NCBI RefSeq assembly: GCF_001949145.1
Contig: NW_019091424.1
Span: forward strand, 256,883 to 316,882
From: Acanthaster planci
Lineage: Eukaryota > Echinodermata > Asteroidea > Valvatida > Acanthasteridae
DNA length: 60,000 nt
Direction: 5' to 3'
Of this stretch, positions 47,605-57,300 are shown piece by piece. A program made the translations under genes and the position numbers. How positions within the stretch are numbered: the stretch's first letter is position 1; the number at the start of each line of letters is the position of its first letter. The notes beneath the pieces were generated by a model that did not search any database, was not told where the DNA came from, and saw only the letters and a list, made by a program, of their open reading frames with translations.

Positions 47605-48170
47605 GTAAGTGTTGTAATAATGATGATTTTCTTTCTTTTATACGTCGAAGTAAAAGCCTGCAGATGATGAAGTTTCGTCGTAATTGTAGTAGTAAGCTGA
47701 TTCTGGAGATCGAGGCTGATGATTTTCGAGAAGATTGGAAATTTACATTTATGAAAATAAGGACAATGATATAAGATTTGTGGTAATTTGGAATTGTGGA
47801 GATCGAGGTTGGAAAGGAAACAAATTGGAGCATGATTTCGCTGGTTCTTTAAAACGGTTAAGGTTTTGGGTTTATATTTATTGTAGATGGCCTTATGTTG
47901 AGACCGGTCCCACCGACTCCACCGATGACTGAGAAGAGTCCCTTTTGTACCGCTAAGGAGCACAGACTCTGAACCCATTTGAAATATATGTACATATCAA
48001 TGTTTAATAATGCCCCCCCCCTGACATTTCAGACAACGTGAGGCTTAGGCCTACGTGTATACGTGTACATGTAGTTTGTATATGTTTTTTAAACCTTATC
48101 ATATGTTTGTTTATGTGTTTTTATTTTAGTTTCCACTAGATCATCTTAAATCCAAAAATAACCCTCTATT

Positions 48171-48388
48171 CAAGGGTGGATCCGGGGGGACGTGGGGGAA
48201 GTACGCCCCCCACCAGTAAATAAATAAATAAATAAATAAAAATAGGTAAAAAAGAGGGAGGAGGAAAAAAAGAGGGAGAGGCAAAGCAACTGCAGCTCTA
48301 CTTCCCAACGTCCCTAATTGTACGGCCGCAACCCTAAAATGTCCATACCCTCCCCCTTTAGGAGTTGAATATCCAGGATCCGCCCCTG
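48171..48388. mobile_element. hAT-like MITE, second type
   Basis: Terminal repeats CAAGGGTGGATCC and, inverted, CAGGGGCGGATCC. The interior begins with a G-rich run and contains an AAAT microsatellite (48219-48245) and purine-rich sequence. I did not find a good 8-bp target duplication, so the ends may be imprecise. Confidence 0.65.
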
Positions 48389-48493
48389 TTTTTTACCATT
48401 TTCTGTTATTTTCCGCTCTTCCAGCACAGGCTTCAAGTACATATGTACATTCATTGATCTTAGGACAGCATGGTGCATGTACATGACTAGCTC

Positions 48494-48636
48494 TGAAATT
48501 TTTGAGACCCGTTTTAATCTTAAACTATGTACAGACTAAACGTGGAGCGTTAGTATGCCGATCCCGTCCAAAATCAGAGGAATACTCCATCCATGTACAT
48601 TGAGTAAGCTTAAAACAGTTCTCAAAAATTTTAAAG
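48494..48636. mobile_element. Short TIR element G, copy 1
   Basis: Left end AAATTTTTGAGACCCGTTTT and right end its near inverse (AAATTTTTGAGAACTGTTTT when reversed). The left 100 nt, including GTGGAGCGTTAGTATGCC and GATCCCGTCCAAAAT, match 49612-49735. Confidence 0.65.
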
Positions 48637-49132
48637 ACTGACCAAAATACGTCTATCACCACCTACTGGCTTCTGTAAATGCCAATGTCAAACGGTTAGT
48701 TTGTGTATCAAATATCAGTGATATTTCTGCCCTCAAAATCTGACCGCCGCCTCGCTCGACACACGCACAATACTAGTAACTTCTCGCCGCCCGTACCTTT
48801 CAAATGCGCGTGTAGCGAGGTTTAGAAAATACGCAATAACACTGGTCGAGTTCGGGCCGGGCCTTTTCTTGACACGGGTTTCTTGTTCTCGCGCTCGAAC
48901 GGCGGGAACACGACTCAAGAANCAAAATTAACCTTAATTATTTTCCGTAACACAGAAATGAATATTCCTGTTTATATAGAAAAGATACAGCCTATCCAGA
49001 CATTAACTCTCGAATAACGTAGCCTACATGGACGCCGCCATGTTGCATGTAACTAACTACCAGCGGCCGACCCACGAACAACAAATTGAGCTGTTTACGG
49101 TAACAAAGCCGCTCGAACTCGGCCACTAAGTT

Positions 49133-49437
49133 CGAAACATGGTGCTCCCAGAAATATGTATGAGTGGCCTATACGTGGTCTGGGCTTAAGACTTGTTGAT
49201 CGTGACAGTGGAGTGCTACCAGCGACTGTTATCTGGTCAATACGTCGTGTGCCCCGAGTACATTTGGGCCACTGGAGCTCCTGCGGTTTCGTGAGAGGAC
49301 CATATTCGCTTATAGAGGAAACAGTCGTTGGTAGCACGCCCAATCGTCACGATCACTGATCTCTATCGCGATCAACAAGTCTTGTGCCCACACCCGTATA
49401 GGACACTCACGTATGTTTCTGGGAGCACCATGTTTCG
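49133..49437. mobile_element. 305-bp long palindrome (fold-back element)
   Basis: Arms of about 110 nt: the left starts CGAAACATGGTGCTCCCAGA and includes AGACTTGTTGATCG and GTGCTACCAGCGACTG; the right is its inverse with a few differences. The interior holds GTGCCCCGAGTACATTTGGG. Open frames on both strands here are shadows of the palindrome. No transposase is encoded. Confidence 0.85.
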
Positions 49438-49611
49438 CCCATATTGCATACTCTCGCAGCACAGTTTAAGTGCTGTACACGTGTCGAGCGAAAACGGTCG
49501 GATTTTGACAGATTTGAGGTCAAAAATATCATTGTAGGGCCAACCGTTTTACGTTGGCATTTATGGAAGCCAGTAGGTGATGATAGAGGTATTTTTGGTG
49601 AGTCTTTTGAA

Positions 49612-49735
49612 TTTTTGAGAACCGTTTTCACTTTATAATTTAGTCTTTATGTACAGGCGTGGAGCGTCAGTAGGCCAATGACGATCCCGTCCAAAATTAT
49701 AAAGAGGAATGCTAACGCTCCACTTAGTATAGCTA
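49612..49735 (+). repeat. Short TIR element G, copy 2
   Basis: Shares with 48494-48600 the words TTTTTGAGAACCGTTTT, GTACAG, CGTGGAGCGTCAGTA and CGATCCCGTCCAAAAT. It also carries an internal inverted pair, GTGGAGCGT / ACGCTCCAC. Confidence 0.65.
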
Positions 49736-50195
49736 CTACATGACATATTTGATATTGTGGGGTAAAGCCCCTGGAAGGACTTCCAATTCCTACACCCTAT
49801 ACGACCTGAAGCTGCAAATTCCAGGAAAGGAGATGTCACCCATATGGCCATGATCCCTCCATAAAGTATAAGCTCCTACGAGTTTCCTTGGAAAAGAAAA
49901 TACAAGTTCCTCTTCAACGAGTCAGAAGTTAGAGAACAATGTTATATCTGCTAGTCTTTTGTGTCGTGGGATAGGTTGGAATGAAGGTAAGTGTCTTGCG
50001 TTGTTTACAGGGGTGACTGTGAAGCATGCACCCATATGGAGCTATATTTATATATGCAATCACACGTATGAAGCCAAACCGGGGTTCACAACCATGCACA
50101 ATGCATGATATCTAGGTGCTCAACCAACCATAAAAACTTCACATGTGAAATTAGACTCCAATAACATTCAGGCTTTATTTTCCTCAAAAAAAAAA

Positions 50196-50285
50196 ACCTC
50201 CCTGCCCACAATTCCAACCTGTGATTCGAACCCACACCCCATGCATCACAAACCATTATGCCATAACCGCTTGACTACCGCAAAT
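50196..50285 (-). repeat. tRNA-derived SINE
   Basis: On the minus strand the sequence has an A-box-like TAGTCAAGCGGTTATGGC and a perfect B-box GGGTTCGAATCAC at tRNA spacing. It is followed by a purine-rich stretch and T11 at 50185-50196 (A run on the plus strand). Stems do not pair well enough for a functional tRNA. Confidence 0.6.
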
Positions 50286-50529
50286 CACACAAATTGATGG
50301 TGTTTTTACTGTCGATATAACAATAAACGGCTGCAACGCAAGTCTAATACACATTGGGCATGCGCAATACAAACACAACCATCGTGGTTTGGCGTCATAC
50401 GTATGGTTGCATCTCCCCATATGCCACCATTTCTTCTACGATAAGAAATGTGTAGTGATGAAACTGATCATTCTTATTATTTTATTCATGCCAATAGTGC
50501 ACATCACAAAGCGAGGGGCAGAGGAAAGA

Positions 50530-51340
50530 TGAGTAATCAAATCACTGTAGTCAAAAGACTTTTCTCCCTGCATCCAATGTGAGATAAAAAGTATTAGAAA
50601 AATATAAATATATATATGTGTAAATTGACGCAAATACATTGTTGATGTTAAAAAGCATGGGTAAAAAGCCCTAACATTTAGGAATTGTTAAAAGGACAAT
50701 AATTTTTTAAAAAAGAAAAAAATAGCAATAAATAATCATTAAAAAGGACACCCAATATCTAAGACAAAGGACATAAAAGTAACAAAACAATTACTGACTA
50801 TAACAAATAGATGATACTTCCCAATTTAAAAATTAACAAATTATAACAATAAGTTAAGCATTAACACAACATAACCCGACATGAGATAAACGAGTATGTG
50901 AATACATGTCCATGTAAAATAAAAACGAGGGGAGAGAGAGAACCGTGATTAGCTGCAAAGCAACTAAAATTGTCTTAGTTATGGCGATGCCTCGATGCCT
51001 AAAAAATGTATGGATTCTAACCTAACGAGATCGATGTGTAGGCTAGGCAGTATGCTACAGTTGATTAAACCGGATAGAAAACACTCATTTTAGCAACGTT
51101 AAAAAAACTTGAGAAGGGCTGCAAGGCGAAGGCATTACGAACATATTAAGGGAGGTTAGACCATAAACAAGGAAACGGATGAAAACAAGATAAGTGTAAA
51201 GGTTGAGTTCTGGCTTGAAGATGATTAAAGCTAATTACGTCTGAATGCCTACAGTTTACCGTTACTCTATGACTACACAATTCACATTTGACAAGATTAA
51301 AGAAACATTTGGATACATAAGACAACACCGCAATATTACA
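50530..51340. other. AT-rich stretch, possibly the 3' part of the LINE
   Basis: Very A-rich on the plus strand with no gene recognised. The part next to 51340 may be the 3' untranslated end of the minus-strand LINE, but no tail could be fixed. Confidence 0.35.
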
Positions 51341-51349
51341 CCGATTGGA

Positions 51350-52540
51350 TAAAGTGGGTCAGTTAAGAGTGTCCAGTCTTGCTACATATGACATAACCCC
51401 ACGTTTCTGACCCAAGACAAACCGAGTGGCCGACGCTGGATATTTTCTAGAAGATCTTCTTGTTTTTTGTTACGTGGCAACCAGGCGGGAACACCGTACT
51501 CCAGGATAGGAAGTACAAGGCCCTTATAAAGGCATGATTGGCAGGAACTGAGGCATTGCAAGCATCAGTTTTGATGAGGCGAAGCATATGGTTAGCAGAT
51601 GAATTTACATTCTTAATACAGTCATTCCAGGAGAGTTGAGCACTCAGAGTGATGCCAAGGTACTTGACTGTTGGTGTAGCTGTAAGAGGGGCACCTGAAA
51701 GAACATAGGCTAGGAGGGATTGGTTGTGTTTACGAGATATGTGCATAATTAGGATTTTGAAGTGTTAAATGTCATACCGTAGGAGTCACTCCAAGTACTT
51801 AACTTATTAAGATCGTTCTGAAGAATACAAACGTCAGATTGTGTATGAATGGGACGGTATAGTAACTCGTCATCAGTAAATAAGGCACACTGGGAGTTGA
51901 CATTAATGAAAATATTTAATAGCAGGGGCCCCAGAACACTACCCTGAGGAACACCTGATTTCACCACAGACCACTCCAAGGCTCGTCCGAGAAAAGTTAC
52001 TCTCTGCAGACGGCCAACAAGGAAATCTTTTATCCAGCTCCAGAGAGCACCTTTAACGTTACACCAAGAAGCAAGCTTGTGGAGAGATATGTCATGCGTC
52101 ATACGGTCAAACGCTTTGCACATGTATAAAAACACAGCATCAATTCTAGGTGGGTTATGCTTATCTAACTCCGCTGCCCACGCATTGTAAACACTAGTTA
52201 GTTGAGTTACACAAGATCTAGGAGGCATTAAGCCATGTTGATTGGCAGAAATTAGACAATAATCACCCAAGTGCCTAAGAGATAACTCTTTCCATAAATT
52301 TGCATACAGTAGACGTTAAGGCAACAGGCCGGTAATTACCTAGACAACAACGATGCGTTGATTTAAAACAGGAGTTATATTGGCAGTTTTCCAGGCCGGG
52401 GAAGGCGACCGGATCTTATGGAAGTGGCGAAGATTCTGCTCAAGACTGGAGAGATCGAATCTTACACCATCACCATCAGGCCCAGGTGCCTTCCCAACTG
52501 GCAGAGATGAGATGATTCGATGGATACTACCTGGCATAAA
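51350..52540 (-). pseudogene. Decayed non-LTR retrotransposon (CR1/L2/Jockey-like) reverse transcriptase
   Basis: Minus-strand pieces in order: 52537-52340 with GKAPGPDG and WKTANITPV; 52270-51749 with NQHGLMPPRSCVTQL, SGVPQGSVLGPLLLNIFIN (motif B) and FTDD (motif C); 51746-51447 with VKYLGITLS and a thumb region; then a trace of LLENIQRR near 51440. Reading frame changes between pieces. Motif A reads VFLYMCKAFD where LD is expected before the KAFD word, so the catalytic Asp is replaced by Tyr. The copy is dead. Endonuclease sequence was not seen. Confidence 0.85.
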
Positions 52541-52606
52541 TTAAATAGAAGTTAGAGCATCAATAGGGAGATCACAGTTTGAAAAAAGGAAGTTTAAAAC
52601 AACGCC

Positions 52607-52845
52607 GCAGCTCTGGCGCTCGATGAGTGCTTGATAAACACAATGGAACACAGCAGTTGACATGGATTATTTCGGTGAATCGGGAATTTTCTTCTTTTTT
52701 TTCGTGTCAGGTCGATACACACGCCATATAGTATACGTTACACATAACGTGTCATATCGACGCGTTCCTGCAACATCCCCACCTTTCACCCACAATGTAC
52801 CGCGGTAAACACTACATTACGTCATTATGTTGTAGGTCTATTCGG
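52607..52845 (+). repeat. Dispersed repeat H, copy 1
   Basis: Matches 56789-56945. Shared words: AGCTCTGGCG, GAGTGCTTGA, AACACAATGGAACACAGCAG, TTTCGTGTCAGGTCGATACA and CATTACGTCATTATGTTGTA. This copy has about 80 extra bases (52722-52802) between the last two words. Confidence 0.8.
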
Positions 52846-54351
52846 ACAGGGTTTAAAAACTTGGACTTTTGCCGTGCACGTCTAGTATACCCTGAAAACG
52901 GTCTTTCGTAACGCACACTGATCAAGAAACAAAGTAGTCGACGCGATCACCTCCCAAATTCGATTCACTAAAATACAAAAGCGATAAGGCGTATACAATG
53001 ACTGTGTACCCAATAGTACGCACGTCTGCGGTCCTTCCTCCATGGTGCATTAAAACGGAGTCTTCATATGTAATATTTGTATGCCTGTGTACAGACGTAG
53101 GGCCTACTTTCAAAATGAGTATGTGATTGTTTAATAAACCAACATCGTGTGTCGTACACGTACAACCGGATTTATGTAGACCTTGACACCTTTTCTAGGG
53201 CAGGTTTGTTAAAGATCTGTTTTCATGCAGAATCGGGGTACGTAAAAAGTGTTCGGCGATCGGTATTCGTAATCCTAAATATTTCGGCATTAATATTAGG
53301 TAGAACCAATAAAATTGAAGTTGAAAAATATGGACCGTTTCCAGAGAAACGAAGTATGGATGGTACTATTTTGTCCTCGGAGTCTGAGAATACCTCGACC
53401 TGGAAAGTACTTGTTTACCATTCACGAGCTCAGGGGAAAAAGTGCACCTGTAGCTTGGGACATTATCGGCGTCCGTCTTCCTGATTCGGTCTGAAAAGAA
53501 GGTTGAAAACTGGCCAAGCACATCATTCGTTCCTTTATTCAAGCGAAAAGAATCACACAAGTATAAGCCTACAGAAAGGACAAAAAGGGGTTTGCTTAGC
53601 TGGGATATTTGCGTAATAAAAGGAAAGAAAGAAAACTTAACCTCTAGCGGGTCAAAGTTTCAATGGGCTATGTATAGCTTTGACCTCTTCTCAGGTTTAT
53701 TTTAATGCAAACATGCTTTTTGAGGCGTTTAGGGTGCGTTGAAGGTAATTATACGTTTTGACAATTATGATGTATGGTGTTCAATATTTACCATCTAACG
53801 TTACAAATCTCGCTTCACATTTTTCGCGTTTAATGTCATAGGCTACACTTGCGTCAAATAAGTGTGCGCTTCCACCATTGCCGTGCGATTGGTTGTCGTG
53901 TTTTGCCTCCTCCAGTGTTTCCAGCGTTTGTTCTGTAATCGACAATGTAAATAGTAATGAAAGAGCATGGGCGCCGTGCATGGCACAAATACAAGAAGAG
54001 TGGCTCGTATCGCGGCAACGGTGGAAACGGTCATGCTAAATTTACATTTGACGCGCACTAGATATGAGATTCCAAACATAACGTGAGATACGACATGGCA
54101 ATTATAGAACACCACACGAATGAGCCTGTATCCGGCCTCTTTGTGTCTGTGAGAGGCGCTCGAAGCCTTATGCAAGTGGGTTGTTCACGGTTCAGTGCCA
54201 TGATAAGGAAACACAATAGTGAATTTGAATAGTCTTTGTTCAACCCCCACCCATATGCAGACTTCATGGAATACAGGCATAGGATCCAGCATCTGTGTGA
54301 GTGTTAAAGATTCGACGTGAGTCTGGTTTGTGCTCTTTGAACGACTTCGCG
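52846..54351. other. Upstream region of ZIP-B
   Basis: No coding segment recognised. Several open frames of 60-110 codons have no family resemblance. The promoter and 5' UTR of ZIP-B are expected in the last few hundred bases; no TATA box was seen. Confidence 0.4.
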
Positions 54352-57300
54352 ATGGCATCCCTTTTGCAAAGGATTTGGAATGGTGGTCCATCTCTATGGC
54401 TGGCTGTAGCTGTGACTTGCATGCTCCTGGGCAGCAGCCACACATCCATTCTGCCAGGAGCTTCAGAAATGTTCCGGGCTGGATTGGGTCTAGATTTGAC
54501 CGGAGGAAAAGTCCGAGAGCGCCGGCATGTTGCCAATGAGTCTTCCCTGATGCAGATTATCGACGCCTTTGGCGCCAGCGGGGCGATGACTAAGGAGCAA
54601 CTGCAGAAGTTACAGACAGCGATGAATTCCCAGGTAAACACACGTACCACTTGGTCATAAGAACCCTTCAATATCATCTTTTTAAAAGGAAACAAATAGC
54701 TCACGTGTTGTTTTGCTACCTCTCACTAGTCAGACTGATGTTTCTCTATAAAAGGCGTATGGATACTATACCAGATTAAGGTGCTTGACCTCGACGGTAC
54801 CAGTGAAAAATGGTGAGCAGTAATGTCGGTTGGACACGTCAACCTAGATATACATACGTGGAATACCAGAAAGGTCAATTACATGTGCCCCATGTTACAT
54901 TTGCAGATATGATCACTCATGGAGACCCCTGCGTCTGTCGATCCACAATTTGTGCACCCATAACATGATCAACCCTCCCCGCACTCATGGGACTTCTTAC
55001 CCCGCCCACGCTTCTTTACGTATCCTATCCGGACTTTATTGAACCCAAGGAAGCACTGCCCCCATTTTTATCCCAACGATTCCCAGATGTCAGCCAGCTG
55101 CTGACAGGAGGCATTACAGACCCCACAATCCCTTCTAATAGCATTTAAATTGATCAGTGGGTGTCCTGCAGGCCCTGCAAGTAAAAACCCCGCAGAAGAA
55201 AGGTCAGAGTATCCTTTTTCCAGTCCAGGAGGGGGGCTCCCTCAACGGACAAGCCACAGTCAAAGAAATATCTACACCGCAATGAACCAACCCTAACAGC
55301 TGTCTAGAAAGATCAGAGAGACCGAACATTGAGATAAGACAGGTCCTGGTTTGTAAAGACTCCCATATAATGAAATACCACTGAAAGAAGAAAAACTTTC
55401 ATCTACACACTAGGTGAGAAACATCATTCTAAATCAGTGTGACGACATTTTGATGTACGACCACATGGGATACACAACAACCATTTGTAGTGAATAGGCC
55501 TAAAGGTGAAGTTGTGGGTGACTTTAAAAAATTCAATTGTTGCCACATGCGCCTAAACTCTATTTATTCACAATGCATGTAACCATATCGCACCAAACTC
55601 TACGAATCTTTGTATAAAGCAGGTTCGGATAGCTTGCTGTATTGTTTCTAACAAATTTCCTGATAAATCAACCATTTCAATCTCATCAGCAATTGGCTCT
55701 GCTTTTGCATGCAAATCATAGGACCACACGGACAGTTGTTGGGAGCGATTTGTCAGGTGAATTACCGCTTGTATATGGACTGGATCCTGATATTTGACCC
55801 ATTAACATCCATGTACGACTACAATTACTGAAGAAAGGAAGAGTATCCAAAAGAGACGAGAGAAAAGACAGCTGAATTTAAGAATGAGACGAGATCAATG
55901 TTATATGAACATCGCAGGAATAAAAACAAATGTAAATACAACTGGTCAAAAAATCCCGACCCTTTCTCCCAGCAATATTCTGTACTGCTGTGCATAATAT
56001 TACCGATAGACGCTTGTGAAATGTTAATTAACAAAAAAGGAGTATAATACGTCTAATGTGTTAAATTTAAAAGAAGTGACCTTGCGCCTTCGGGTTATGG
56101 TCATGGAAACATTTTGAGCCACGATTTGTGAAAAAAAGCTGCAGGTTTCAATGGTTCCAATACTAATTGTTGCAAAACTGTGGTCTAATATCTCACGCAT
56201 CGTACCCAGAGTTGTTTGCACGGCTACTTCTGAGATTTAGCTTCAAATGTGCGACCTCAACCATAAATTAGTTCCAAATAGCTCCATTCAACGTCCATGA
56301 GTGAAATCTGCTTTGTTTCCAGTTTCCACAGCGGATGGAGACACGATTGACATGACGGCTATACGGTTATTCAGCCACGCTTTGTGGACACACCTGGTCA
56401 CTGTAAAAAAAAAGGTTTTGTAAAACTGATTAAAAATCCTGCTTCATCGACGTAAATTAAGGCATTTCATGGGTTGTGAGAAAGCACTGAACCAAATCAG
56501 TTTGTGCCAGAGTTGTTTATGCTGTTTATGCTAACATGTATGCTAAGTTCATAACTTCCACGGGACCGCAAAAGGCGACAGATTTCCGTGAGAAATAAGG
56601 CCATCAAAGCGAAGTCCAAGTGGACCTCTGTATGCAGTCTACATTTTGTAGGCGGAGACAAAACTTACCATGTACCAGATCCTACAATTTTCCCGTGGAC
56701 AAGTGAGTGGGTGGAGGTTGTTTTTCGACAGATTTGGAACTTATCCAAATCTGTCGCCTTTTGTGGTACCGTGGAAGTAAAAAAAGCAGCTCTGGCGTTC
56801 GTTGAGTGCTTGAAAAACACAATGGAACACAGCAGTTCACATTTTGGACGATAATCGGGAATTTTTTAAGTTTTTCCTTTTTTTCGTGTCAGGTCGATAC
56901 ACACGATAAACACTGCATTACGTCATTATGTTGTAGGTCTATTGAACCCACAAACTTCTCTTAGTCTAGCCTTCACCATACTCAGTCTCAATCTTACTTT
57001 TCTACATCAATTTCTCTCTTCACTATCAGAGTCGATGGGAACAAAAAAGTCCTTTTCACACTTCTTATGGAATTTTAAAACTTTGTCCACAAAAGCATAA
57101 ACGGTTAGCATTGCGAGCAAATCTGAAAAAGAATAGCAAAACCTGCTCAATAGAAGTGATTTTGTGGACTGTCGGGTCGACTCATTCATTATATAGGCCC
57201 TAATTGCGTTATAGAGGAATTTGTGCCTAGCCCTTAAGTCTCTTTTGTAACACGAATCACTGTCATGTCAAAATAGTCCCAATTGTCGGGAATTTCTGTT

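Noticed and set aside
47592-47978. 128-codon minus-strand open frame
   Set aside because: Low-complexity, Ile/Lys/Thr-rich composition with no domain, and no supporting splice context.
49095-49638. Several open frames of 64-82 codons on both strands
   Set aside because: They are mirror readings of the 305-bp palindrome.
53149-53560. Overlapping 111- and 64-codon frames
   Set aside because: No domain, no splice context and no repeat homology could be recognised.
54264-54704. 146-codon minus-strand open frame
   Set aside because: It is antisense to ZIP-B exon 1 and has no recognisable domain.
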